From assembly GCA_903838995.1 (NCBI GenBank), contig CAIMAP010000013.1:1-32699 (forward strand): a stretch of DNA of 32,699 nt, read 5' to 3'. Shown here piece after piece: positions 24,929 through 32,699 of the stretch. Positions within the stretch are counted from its first letter, which is position 1; every line of letters begins with the position of its first letter. The notes under the pieces are model-generated. The model worked only from the letters and a program-made list of their open reading frames with translations. It did not search any database and had not been told where the DNA came from. This DNA is from an uncultured bacterium (GTDB lineage Bacteria > Bacteroidota > Bacteroidia > Sphingobacteriales > Sphingobacteriaceae). The position numbers and the translations under genes are program-made.

Positions 24929-25660
24929 TTATTTAAGTGTAAAAACACTTACCCCGTTTTGTTTAAACAACAATTGTTTTTGTTGGTCTTCCATCATATA
25001 ACCATAACCATCGTTCAAATTGATTTTATTAATGCCGTTAAACCATTGCTCCATGTTCACTTGCAAATCTATATTTTGATCGTTGCTATTGACCGTTAAA
25101 TCTAAAGGGAATTCGTTGTAAAATTGATTAGGTGTAACGCCTAAGTGAATTGCATAACCTACGGTATCGTTTTTCGTATTTTGAAACACCCCTTCCATCA
25201 TCATAAAATGATAGCCGCCTCCTAAGGTAAATGGCCATTCCATCGAATTGTTTTCAGAATTATTTGGCAAACCAAAAGGGAAAGTATTTCTAGCAGAATC
25301 CACACCAAACACAAAAGAAATTTTACTGTACTTTCCGTTTGGAATATTTGCTAAAGTATAATTTTGATAATTAGTATTTTGTTCCATAGGGTTAATTAAT
25401 TTAACCATATTCACATCATACTTAGCCCCATTATTTTGGTAAAGTGTTAATTTAGAAATATAATATTTTAAATTTTTGATATTAAATTTATTCCCAGTTG
25501 TGGTAGTATAAATTAACTGATTGCTTTCTAAAATTTGTAAAGAAGAATCTTGAAAAGTATGCACAAAATTTACTTTTAAAGAACCGATTGAATCTTGGTT
25601 TTCCCAAGTACATCCCATCAAACTGAAAAACAATAAAACGAATAATAATTGAAGTTTCAT
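24929..25660 (-). CDS. MbnP-like lipoprotein, partner of the dihaem peroxidase
   Basis: A 243-residue lipoprotein with lipobox LMGC (Cys17). The layout matches the MbnP family: strand SLKVNFVHTFQ (His34), GNKFNIKNLKYYISKLTL, NIPNGKYSKISFVFGVDSA, then M140-E-W142-PFTLGGGYHFMMMEG (His151, three Met), and YAIHLG (His172). MbnP proteins are periplasmic copper binders in which a tryptophan is converted to kynurenine by the cognate MbnH; Trp142 in the MEW motif is my candidate for that residue, by inference. It is first in a two-gene operon with the MbnH-like peroxidase. A TAAATTTG box at 25677-25684 is a likely -7 element. Confidence 0.86.
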   Translation of the reverse strand: MKLQLLFVLLFFSLMGCTWENQDSIGSLKVNFVHTFQDSSLQILESNQLIYTTTTGNKFNIKNLKYYISKLTLYQNNGAKYDVNMVKLINPMEQNTNYQNYTLANIPNGKYSKISFVFGVDSARNTFPFGLPNNSENNSMEWPFTLGGGYHFMMMEGVFQNTKNDTVGYAIHLGVTPNQFYNEFPLDLTVNSNDQNIDLQVNMEQWFNGINKINLNDGYGYMMEDQQKQLLFKQNGVSVFTLK

Positions 25661-25676
25661 GACTTCGTATTTTTAT

Positions 25677-25684
25677 CAAATTTA
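25677..25684 (-). promoter_or_regulatory. Candidate -7 box (TAAATTTG) for the MbnP/MbnH-like operon
   Basis: On the minus strand it matches TAnnTTTG and lies 16 bases upstream of the ATG at 25660. No clear -33 TTG at the usual distance. Confidence 0.4.
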
Positions 25685-25803
25685 AACTAAAAAAAATAGA
25701 TTTAGGGTTATTTTAAGGGTATTTATACCGATGTGAATAAAAAACAAAAAAAGCTCCATTTGGTTCATTTATTTATGAATATTTTTAGTTTTTAATTCAA
25801 TAT

Positions 25804-27612
25804 ATGGCCAGGGCAAGATTAAACAGCAGTAATACACCAGAAGAGGAGCTTCCAAAAGCAAAAATCAACAAAGAATCGTTGAAAAGCGTGAAAGTTTTAT
25901 TGAAATACCTTTACCCGCATCGCAAGAAGTTTTTGATTGGTATTTTCTTTCTCATTTTATCGAGTGTAGCCTCTTTGGCCTTTCCAAAAGCCATGGGAAT
26001 GCTCATCGATGGTGCAACAAAAGGAATTGGCAACATTAACGAAATCGCGCTAATATTGATGAGTGTATTATTAATTCAGGCTACCTTTTCCTTTTTTAGG
26101 GTAATCTGGTTTGTCGAAGTATCCGAAAGATCTTTGGCCGATTTAAGAAAAGACACCTATTTTAAATTAGTTACCCTACCCATGACTTTCTTCTCTCAAA
26201 GAAGAGTGGGCGAACTCAATTCCAGAATTTCGGCAGATTTAGCGCAAATACAAGATAGTATTACCGGCACCATCGCCGAACTATTAAGGCAAATCATCGT
26301 ATTTATTGGCGGCATCATTGCCCTCAGTTTGGTATCGGGTAAATTAACTTTAATGATGCTCAGTGTATTTCCTGTACTCGTTATTGTTGCAGTTGTTTTT
26401 GGAAAATTCATCAGAAACTTATCTAGAAAAGCGCAAGATAAATTAGCAGAATCCAATGTAGTAGTCGAAGAAACGCTACAAGGAATTGCCAATGTAAAAG
26501 CATTTGTCAACGAAAGTTATGAAACCAATCGCTATGCCAATTCGGTAGACCAGGTTGTTTTATTGGCTTTAAAAGGAGCAAAATATAGAGGCGCCTTTGC
26601 ATCCTTTATTATTTTCTGTTTATTCGGTTCTATAGTAGCCGTGGTTTGGTATGGTGCCACCCTAGTGCAAATTGGCGAAATTACCGTTGGTCAACTCACT
26701 TCCTTTATTTTGTATTCTACTTTTGTAGGCGCAGCCATGGGGAGTTTTGCAGAGCTTTATGCACAGCTACAAAAAATTGTAGGCGCTAGTGAAAGAGTGG
26801 TCGAATTACTGAATGAAGTAAATGAAGATTTACCTTTAGTAAAAGATGCCCATCTAATTGATAAAAAAATTGTCGGCTCGCTTAAATTCGAAAAACTAAG
26901 TTTTAATTATCCTTCTAGAAAAGAAATTAAAGTATTAGATGAAATTTCTTTTGAAGCTAAAATAGGTGAAAGGGTTGCTATTGTTGGGCCTAGCGGTGCT
27001 GGAAAATCTACCATTGCCTCGATGATACTACGATTCTACGAACCCAATTCCGGTGTTTTATTATTCGACAATCAACCGGCTAGCTCCTACTCTTTAACAG
27101 ATATTCGAAATCAAGTGGCCATTGTTCCGCAAGATGTTTTATTGTTTGGTGGAAGCATCGAAGAAAACATTGCCTACGGAAAAATTAATGCAAGTAAAGC
27201 GGAAATTATTTTAGCCGCGCAAAGAGCCAATGCAGATCAATTTATTCAGGGATTTCCGGAAGGTTATCAAACCATTGTTGGCGAACGCGGGGTTAAATTA
27301 TCGGGTGGTCAAAGACAACGAATAGCCATTGCAAGAGCATTATTAAAAAATCCTGCGATATTAATTTTAGATGAAGCGACTAGTTCGCTCGATTCGGAAT
27401 CAGAAAGATTAGTGCAAGAGGCCTTAGAAGAGCTCATGAAGGGCAGAACATCGATTATCATTGCCCATCGATTATCGACCATTAGAGAGGCCGATAGAAT
27501 AGTTGTAATAGATAACGGGAAGGTAATAGAGAATGGCAGCCACGAAGCGCTTATGCAGTCGGAAGGCGGTTTATATAAATACTTAAGTCAACTTCAAACA
27601 GAAAAACAATAA
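25804..27612 (+). CDS. ABC exporter half-transporter (fused permease and ATPase, MsbA/LmrA-like)
   Basis: A 602-residue protein. Residues ~25-335 form a type I exporter membrane domain with six helices; residues ~355-602 form the nucleotide-binding domain: Walker A GPSGAGKST (395-403), Q-loop VPQDVLLF (441-448), signature LSGGQ (499-503), Walker B ILILDE (519-524), D-loop SSLD and switch His555 (IIAHRLS). It works as a homodimer in the inner membrane, pumping lipids, drugs or peptides; the substrate cannot be told. It opens a tight four-gene operon; the next ATG follows its stop directly. A possible promoter (TTTGG at 25759, TATTTTTA at 25780) lies upstream but deviates from consensus. Confidence 0.94.
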   Translation: MARARLNSSNTPEEELPKAKINKESLKSVKVLLKYLYPHRKKFLIGIFFLILSSVASLAFPKAMGMLIDGATKGIGNINEIALILMSVLLIQATFSFFRVIWFVEVSERSLADLRKDTYFKLVTLPMTFFSQRRVGELNSRISADLAQIQDSITGTIAELLRQIIVFIGGIIALSLVSGKLTLMMLSVFPVLVIVAVVFGKFIRNLSRKAQDKLAESNVVVEETLQGIANVKAFVNESYETNRYANSVDQVVLLALKGAKYRGAFASFIIFCLFGSIVAVVWYGATLVQIGEITVGQLTSFILYSTFVGAAMGSFAELYAQLQKIVGASERVVELLNEVNEDLPLVKDAHLIDKKIVGSLKFEKLSFNYPSRKEIKVLDEISFEAKIGERVAIVGPSGAGKSTIASMILRFYEPNSGVLLFDNQPASSYSLTDIRNQVAIVPQDVLLFGGSIEENIAYGKINASKAEIILAAQRANADQFIQGFPEGYQTIVGERGVKLSGGQRQRIAIARALLKNPAILILDEATSSLDSESERLVQEALEELMKGRTSIIIAHRLSTIREADRIVVIDNGKVIENGSHEALMQSEGGLYKYLSQLQTEKQ

Positions 27613-29007
27613 ATGAATTTTACCAGTTGGGGTGCCGCAGAACAAGTTACGGGTAGCATGCATTTAATCGAATTGCAAGATGGTTACCGCGTGCTCATAG
27701 ATTGTGGTTTAGATTACGAAAAAGATAGGTCGAGTGTAGAAAACGAAATATTTCCATTTGAACCCAGTAGCATCGATTTAGTTATTTTAACACATGCTCA
27801 TATAGATCATTCGGGTAATTTACCCACACTAGTAAAAAACGGATACAATGGTCAAATCCTTTGTACATCAGCAACTGCAGATCTTTGTCAGATATTATTA
27901 ACCGACTCGGTGAATGTTTTTTTAGCTAAAAACAAAGACAACAAAAAAAACCGTCGAGGTAAAAATGAATTCAAACACGCCCCACTCTATTTGCATAAAC
28001 ATGTAATGGATACCATGGATCGTTTTTTTTGTGTTCCATTTCACAAAAAATTTGAAGCGCGCGCAAATCTAAGTATCACCTTAATTCCAGCTGGACATTT
28101 ATTAGGCGCAGCGGCTATTTTGTTAGAAATTCAGGAAGATGATAACCTTAAAAGAGTCGTTTTTTCGGGAGATATAGGCCGTTACAACTATCCTATTTTA
28201 GCCGATCCAGAAACTATTCCAGATGTTGATTACATGATCTGCGAATCAACCTATGGTGGCAGATTACACTCAAAAGATAAAACGGTAGAAGAAGTATTAA
28301 TAGAAAATATCAAACACAGTTGCATCGATACACCAGGACGCTTAATTATTCCTGCATTTAGTATTGGCAGAACACAAGCATTGGTTTATAGCATCAATAA
28401 AATATTTGCGGCTAAAAAACTTCCGCCAATCAAAGTTTTTGTTGATAGCCCGCTGGGAATGGCAGGCACAGATATCTACCGCAAACACCATCATTTATTG
28501 AATGATAGCGCGCAAGCCTTTTACCAAAGCAATGGCGATCAATTTACTTTTGATTCTTTAGATTATATAGAGACCTTAAATGAAAGCAAGCAAATATCGG
28601 ATTACTTCGAACCTTGCATTATTATTTCTTCTGCAGGTATGTTAGAAGGCGGTCGAATTCAAGATCATCTTTATTTTAATTTACAAAATTATTATTGCAC
28701 TATTTTATTTATTGGCTATTGTGCTAAAGGAACTTTAGGCAGGAAATTACTCGATGGCATTCCCATGGTAAAAATATATGGCCGAGAACTCTATGTCTTT
28801 GCGAGTATCAAACAAACCGACCTCTTTAGCGCCCATGCCGATCAAGATGGCTTATTAAATTTTATCATGGCTACGCCGCCAAGTAAATTAAAAAAAGTAT
28901 TTTTGGTGCATGGCGAAAAATCATCGATGCAGCAATTAGCAGCTATATTGAATGAAAAAGAATACCAAGTTTGTATTCCGCAAAAAGGAAAGCAATTTAT
29001 TTTATAG
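27613..29007 (+). CDS. Beta-CASP metallo-beta-lactamase-fold hydrolase (COG1236-type RNA-processing nuclease)
   Basis: A 464-residue protein with the zinc motif H61-A-H63-I-D65-H66 (LTHAHIDHSG), then PAGHLLGAAAILLE, VFSGDIGR (metal-bridging Asp) and the beta-CASP motifs: ESTYGGR, IPAFSIGRTQAL, ISSAGMLEGGR and FSAHADQDG. This is the CPSF73-like group of bacterial exo/endoribonucleases (YSH1/COG1236). It is probably cytoplasmic and acts on RNA. Length is normal, and the gene abuts the ABC exporter gene upstream. No direct functional link with its neighbours is evident. Confidence 0.93.
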   Translation: MNFTSWGAAEQVTGSMHLIELQDGYRVLIDCGLDYEKDRSSVENEIFPFEPSSIDLVILTHAHIDHSGNLPTLVKNGYNGQILCTSATADLCQILLTDSVNVFLAKNKDNKKNRRGKNEFKHAPLYLHKHVMDTMDRFFCVPFHKKFEARANLSITLIPAGHLLGAAAILLEIQEDDNLKRVVFSGDIGRYNYPILADPETIPDVDYMICESTYGGRLHSKDKTVEEVLIENIKHSCIDTPGRLIIPAFSIGRTQALVYSINKIFAAKKLPPIKVFVDSPLGMAGTDIYRKHHHLLNDSAQAFYQSNGDQFTFDSLDYIETLNESKQISDYFEPCIIISSAGMLEGGRIQDHLYFNLQNYYCTILFIGYCAKGTLGRKLLDGIPMVKIYGRELYVFASIKQTDLFSAHADQDGLLNFIMATPPSKLKKVFLVHGEKSSMQQLAAILNEKEYQVCIPQKGKQFIL

Positions 29008-29015
29008 ACAAGCAC

Positions 29016-29408
29016 ATGAAAACATTTAAAAAATATTTCGAATTACCAACCAGTCCAGATCAAGTGTATTTAGCCCTTACCAACCCTATGACCATTCAGT
29101 TGTGGTCTGGTGCAGAAGCGCAAATGAGTACCGAAGAAGGCAGCGAATTCTCTCTTTTTGATGGAGATATTTGTGGTAAAAACTTGGAATTCGAAGAAAA
29201 TAAAAAAATTGTTCAACATTGGTATTTCGAGGGCGAACCCGAAGAATCTATCGTGACTTTTAAATTACACCCAGGCAAAAGACCCGACTCCACTTCTATT
29301 GAACTCAGTCAAACTAATATTCCAGACGAAGCATTTGAAGACATGATAGATGGTTGGAATGATATTTATTTTGCATCATTGGAAGAATTTTTTGAAGAAG
29401 AAGCCTAA
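29016..29408 (+). CDS. START-like (START_2/AHA1-type) domain protein
   Basis: A 130-residue protein from the ATG at 29016; the longer frame from TTG 28971 overlaps the upstream gene and is unlikely. The fold pattern is [64 protein letters not shown], and a C-terminal helix [16 protein letters not shown]. The acidic composition and length match the Bacteroidota START_2 family. Function is unknown; members have a hydrophobic ligand pocket. It lies 8 bp after the beta-CASP gene and its stop overlaps the next start by one base. Confidence 0.88.
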   Translation: MKTFKKYFELPTSPDQVYLALTNPMTIQLWSGAEAQMSTEEGSEFSLFDGDICGKNLEFEENKKIVQHWYFEGEPEESIVTFKLHPGKRPDSTSIELSQTNIPDEAFEDMIDGWNDIYFASLEEFFEEEA

Positions 29409-29626
29409 TGGAAAGTCAAGCTAACAATCCATTACACGGCATTACACTTGCCCAAATACTCGAATTTTTAGTGGCCAATTATGGTTGGGAATATTTAGAC
29501 GAAGCCATTCGCATCAATTGTTTTAAACACGACCCTAGTATAAAATCATCTTTAACCTTTTTGCGAAAAACACCTTGGGCAAGAGCCAAAGTTGAAGCGC
29601 TTTATTTGGAATTAAAAGGGAAGTAA
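29408..29626 (+). CDS. VF530-family small DNA-binding-type protein (DUF2132)
   Basis: A 72-residue protein matching the VF530/DUF2132 family: [56 protein letters not shown]. The family forms a compact helical fold, found by structure determination to resemble SWIB/DNA-binding-like helices; function is not known. It overlaps the START-like gene by one base (TAATG) and ends the operon that begins with the ABC exporter. It is convergent with the DUF1015 gene across 7 bp with no terminator that I can see. Confidence 0.92.
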   Translation: MESQANNPLHGITLAQILEFLVANYGWEYLDEAIRINCFKHDPSIKSSLTFLRKTPWARAKVEALYLELKGK

Positions 29627-29633
29627 AATAATA

Positions 29634-30866
29634 TTACAAACTATGAACCACTAAGCCACAAGGCATTTTAGGTTCGAACCAAGTAGATTTAGGTGGCATT
29701 ACTGATCCAGCATTCGAAACAGCCACCAACTCTTCGATAGAGGTTGGAAATAATATAAAAGCAGCAACACTTTCTCCGGCATCTATACTTTTGGTAATAT
29801 CTTGTATTGGTACAATACCACCCACAAAAGAAATTCGAGGATCTCTTCTAGGATTGTCAATTCCCAAAATGGGATGTAATATTTGCGTTTGCAAAATACT
29901 CACATCTAATAAATCAATGGGCTCTGTAAGTGTTGTATTTAGTCGCTTTGGAGTTATTTTATACCAAGTATGATCGAGGTATAATTTAAACTCACGAGCC
30001 TGCATCGGCTTTGCTGCATCGCTTAATATTATCTCAAAATTTTCAGCAAGTTTAGCTAGAAATTCGCTGTTACTTAAGCCATTTAAATCTTTCAAGACAC
30101 GTTGAAACTCAAAAATTTGTAACTCTTCAAAACTAAAATAGATGGTACTAAAGAAATTATATTCTTCTCGGCCATGGTGTTTGAAATTATTTTTTCGTTT
30201 TTGTGTGCCTGCAAGTGCAGCAGCAGCGGCACGATGGTGACCATCGGCAATATAAGTAGCCTCAAATTTTTTGAATTCAGAAATTAATTCTTGATTAGTT
30301 TGCACTGAATCGATACGCCATAATTGATGTTGCTGATCGTTGGCATGGTAATCAAAATCGGGCGAGTTTGCCATTACCTGATTCAATATTTCTTTAATTT
30401 TTGAACTTCCTTGGTAAGTCACTAAAACGGGATTAGCATCGATTCCCGTATTATCTAAATATTCAATTAAATCTTTTTCTCTTTCGGTACGGGTAAGCTC
30501 GTGCTTTTTTAAGAAATTATTTAAGTAATCGTCTATTGAGGTTAAACACCAAATACCTTGCTGCCATTGGCCCCTATTGAATGTGCGATAAGCATAAATA
30601 CTATCCGATGCATCACTTTGCAATACACCATCTTCCAAAAATTCATCAAAAAACTCTTTTGCTTTTTTGAATACAATTTCTTCTCTTGAACCTTGCTGAA
30701 AAGGATTAGCAATTAAGGGTTCTATGGTATGTAAAAATGAGATAGGATTATTTTCTAAAATTTGTTTGGCAGCTGGCGTATAAAAAGTATCAAAAGGTTT
30801 AGCAACCACTTGTGCTACTAAATCTTTTCGGGGTCTAATACCTTTGAATGCTTTTATATTTGCCAT
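29634..30866 (-). CDS. DUF1015-family protein
   Basis: A 410-residue protein of the DUF1015 family. It opens with IKAFKGIRPRKDLVAQVVAKPFD and NPISFLHTIEP, with YIADGHHRAAAAAL near residue 210 as the family signature, later PIDLLDVSILQTQILHPILGI and RISFVGG, and a C-terminus with MPPKSTWFEPKMPCGLVVH. No enzymatic activity is established. In Bacteroidota it commonly follows serC and serA, as here (2 bp after serA), which suggests a link to serine metabolism. Cytoplasmic, normal length. Confidence 0.92.
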   Translation of the reverse strand: MANIKAFKGIRPRKDLVAQVVAKPFDTFYTPAAKQILENNPISFLHTIEPLIANPFQQGSREEIVFKKAKEFFDEFLEDGVLQSDASDSIYAYRTFNRGQWQQGIWCLTSIDDYLNNFLKKHELTRTEREKDLIEYLDNTGIDANPVLVTYQGSSKIKEILNQVMANSPDFDYHANDQQHQLWRIDSVQTNQELISEFKKFEATYIADGHHRAAAAALAGTQKRKNNFKHHGREEYNFFSTIYFSFEELQIFEFQRVLKDLNGLSNSEFLAKLAENFEIILSDAAKPMQAREFKLYLDHTWYKITPKRLNTTLTEPIDLLDVSILQTQILHPILGIDNPRRDPRISFVGGIVPIQDITKSIDAGESVAAFILFPTSIEELVAVSNAGSVMPPKSTWFEPKMPCGLVVHSL

Positions 30867-30868
30867 TA

Positions 30869-31819
30869 TTATTTCTTAAAAAAATCAATAATCAAACTCG
30901 CTAACTCCACACCAATGCGCTCTTGCGCTTCGTTGGTTGCAGCGCCAATATGAGGCGTTAAAGAAATTTTAGGATGATGTAAAATTGCGGTAGATGGTGT
31001 TGGTTCGTTATCAAAAACATCTAATCCAGCAAATGCTATTTGTTGATTATCTAATGCTGCTAATAAAGCCGTTTCATCAATCACCCCACCCCTTGCACAA
31101 TTCACAATAGCCGCGCCTTTTTTCATCATGGCAAATTCAGCAGCACCTATTACGGGCTTACCATCTATTGCTGGCACATGTAAAGTAATAAAATCGGCTC
31201 TTTGAAGTAATAAGGATTTACTAGCTATTTGAACTGTTAATGGTAAAGTAATGTCACCAGAAAAACGCATTTCTACGGTAGGATTAAATTCAAATAAATC
31301 GTAAGCAAGCACATCCATGCCTAAACCAAATGCAATTTTAGCCACTTCTCTTCCAATGCGACCAAAACCTAAAATGCCAATGGTTTTACCTTTTAATTCG
31401 AGGCCTTTTGCATATTGTTTTTTCAAATCATTGAATTGAGAATCTCCATGCAAAGGCATAGCCCTGTTGGCTTGCGCTAAAAAACGAACACCCGAAAATA
31501 GATGAGCGAAAACTAATTCTGCAACAGAAATTGAAGATGCCGCTGGTGTATTAATAACTGTTTTCCCTACAGATTTTGCGTAGTCTACATCTATATTATC
31601 CATCCCTACACCACCTCTACCAATTAATTTTAAATGAGGACAAGCATCAATTAATTCTTTACGAATTTTGGTTGCCGAACGAACCGTAACGGCATCGTAT
31701 TGATTTAATTTTGAAAGCAATTGATCTTGTGGAATTGTCTCTGTATCTACTGTAAAACCAGCATCTTCGAGCATTTTTTTACCAATTGGATCAATCCCAT
31801 CATTCGCTAATATTTTCAT
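30869..31819 (-). CDS. serA: D-3-phosphoglycerate dehydrogenase (D-2-hydroxyacid dehydrogenase)
   Basis: A 316-residue NAD-dependent dehydrogenase without a C-terminal ACT domain (short type). Motifs: RSATKIRKELIDACPHLKLIGRGGVGMDNID, the NAD-binding GILGFGRIGREVAKIA, NCARGGVIDETALL with the catalytic Arg, DVFDNEPTP with the Glu, and TPHIGAATNEAQ with the catalytic His. It oxidises 3-phosphoglycerate in the first step of serine synthesis; the assignment rests on adjacency to serC (4-bp gap) as well as sequence, since related hydroxyacid dehydrogenases share these motifs. Lack of an ACT domain argues against allosteric control by serine. Confidence 0.92.
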   Translation of the reverse strand: MKILANDGIDPIGKKMLEDAGFTVDTETIPQDQLLSKLNQYDAVTVRSATKIRKELIDACPHLKLIGRGGVGMDNIDVDYAKSVGKTVINTPAASSISVAELVFAHLFSGVRFLAQANRAMPLHGDSQFNDLKKQYAKGLELKGKTIGILGFGRIGREVAKIAFGLGMDVLAYDLFEFNPTVEMRFSGDITLPLTVQIASKSLLLQRADFITLHVPAIDGKPVIGAAEFAMMKKGAAIVNCARGGVIDETALLAALDNQQIAFAGLDVFDNEPTPSTAILHHPKISLTPHIGAATNEAQERIGVELASLIIDFFKK

Positions 31820-31823
31820 CTTC

Positions 31824-32699
31824 TTATTTTTTTAAAGCTTCAAAATTTTTCATGGTATCTACTAAAACTTGAACGCTAGCTAATGGCAATGCATTATACA
31901 TAGATGCCCTAAATCCACCCACACTTCGATGTCCTTTTAAACCAACACATCCAACCGCTTCGGCCATTTGTAAAAATTCTTTTTCATAAGATGCATCATT
32001 CATTACAAAACAAATATTCATTTTAGAACGATCTTCTATTGCGCAAGTACCTTTAAACATAGCGTTACGGTCAATCTCGGAATAAAGTAAATTGGCTTTC
32101 TCCACATTTCTTCTTTCCATTTCTTTTACCCCACCTTGTTTTTTTAACCAACGTAAATTTAACATGGCCACATAAATGGCAAATACTGGAGGCGTATTGT
32201 ACATCGATCCACCTTCAATATGAATGCGATAATCGAGCATCGAAGTTATTTTTCTGTTAACTTTTCCTAAAATTTCTGATTTTAAAATGACAACGGTATT
32301 TCCTGCAGGCCCAATGTTTTTCTGTGCTCCAGCATATATTAAATCAAAATCTGCTACATTAATTTCCCTACTTAAAATATCAGAAGACATATCACACACC
32401 ATACTAACTGGTGATTTAGGAAAGGATTGCATTTGCGTTCCGTAAATAGTATTATTAGAGGTACAATGAAAATACTTTGCATCTGCTGGAATTTGATAAT
32501 CTTTTGGAATGAAGGTATAGTTAGCCTCTTTAGAAGATGCTACTACATTTACATTCCCAAAAAGTTTAGCTTCTTTCCATGCTTTGTTGGCCCAAACACC
32601 CGTATCTAAATAAGCTGCCGACTCTTCTTCGTTTAATAAATTCATGGGCAACATACCAAATTGCAAACTAGCACCACCTTGTACAAAAATTACTTCGTA
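31824..32699 (-). CDS. serC: Phosphoserine aminotransferase (N-terminus outside window)
   Basis: The frame is open to the window edge at 32699, which is the first base of a codon, so 291 residues are visible and roughly the first 60-70 are missing. The visible part begins [22 protein letters not shown], the SerC signature; an apparent start at 32666 is only an internal Leu codon. Later come [10 protein letters not shown], the PLP-lysine motif [11 protein letters not shown], and the C-terminal [20 protein letters not shown]. It is a PLP enzyme transferring an amino group from glutamate to 3-phosphohydroxypyruvate, next to serA, which makes that substrate. Confidence 0.96.
   Translation of the reverse strand, partial: YEVIFVQGGASLQFGMLPMNLLNEEESAAYLDTGVWANKAWKEAKLFGNVNVVASSKEANYTFIPKDYQIPADAKYFHCTSNNTIYGTQMQSFPKSPVSMVCDMSSDILSREINVADFDLIYAGAQKNIGPAGNTVVILKSEILGKVNRKITSMLDYRIHIEGGSMYNTPPVFAIYVAMLNLRWLKKQGGVKEMERRNVEKANLLYSEIDRNAMFKGTCAIEDRSKMNICFVMNDASYEKEFLQMAEAVGCVGLKGHRSVGGFRASMYNALPLASVQVLVDTMKNFEALKK

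Noticed and set aside
23841-25660. A complete methanobactin gene cluster
   Set aside because: No MbnA precursor, MbnB or MbnC is encoded around the MbnP/MbnH-like pair.
28971-29015. Start of the START-like protein at TTG 28971
   Set aside because: The extension overlaps the beta-CASP gene in another frame, whereas the ATG at 29016 gives the typical family N-terminus.

Overview
The window is a low-GC, gene-dense chromosomal segment from a member of the Bacteroidota. Four secreted proteins end in type IX secretion (T9SS) type A sorting domains with the YPNP signature. There is a TamA-like lipoprotein (TamL type), stand-alone MnmD, a START_2-like protein, a serC-serA-DUF1015 cluster, several TAnnTTTG-type -7 promoter boxes, and no obvious Shine-Dalgarno sequences. 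The class cannot be fixed from the sequence alone; a Chitinophagales/Sphingobacteriales-like lineage is an inference. No transposase, integrase, phage or CRISPR signal is visible.

Layout. (1) 1-900: two closely related NarL/LuxR-type response regulators lie tail to tail and form a perfectly registered inverted repeat with arms of about 275 bp; the left copy is cut by the window edge. (2) 1029-2466: a protein with a Bacteroidota-type N-terminal putative DNA-binding domain, then an S4 RNA-binding protein. (3) 2533-6200: an exosortase-family protease and a small membrane partner on the minus strand, flanked by two paralogous cell-surface proteins (choice-of-anchor V/Reelin-like N-terminus, T9SS C-terminus). 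Bidirectional terminators close both sides. (4) 10847-6261, minus strand: valS, an orphan HsdR_N-like nuclease-fold protein, holA and an EVE-domain protein as one operon. (5) 11035-15239, plus strand: an LpoB-like lipoprotein, a COG3014-like lipoprotein, a periplasmic rhodanese, mnmD and pyrD. (6) 15290-15537, minus strand: an unannotated 46-residue very basic protein and tRNA-Cys(GCA). (7) 15607-19238: SpoU/TrmH rRNA or tRNA methyltransferase and TamL-like protein head to head, with no intergenic space, then a small membrane protein. (8) 19268-23839: two tandem paralogous FG-GAP/VCBS-repeat T9SS proteins. (9) 25660-23841, minus strand: an MbnP-like lipoprotein and an MbnH/MauG-like dihaem peroxidase. 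(10) 25804-29626: ABC exporter, beta-CASP metallo-hydrolase, START-like protein and VF530-like protein in one tight operon. (11) 32699-29634, minus strand: serC (cut by the window edge), serA and a DUF1015 protein.

Functionally this is mostly housekeeping (tRNA charging and modification, pyrimidine and serine synthesis, replication clamp loading, envelope biogenesis). Three islands deserve a second look: the exosortase/anchor-V cluster, the MbnP/MbnH-like redox pair, and the inverted response-regulator duplication. No stretch longer than about 300 bases is without a gene.
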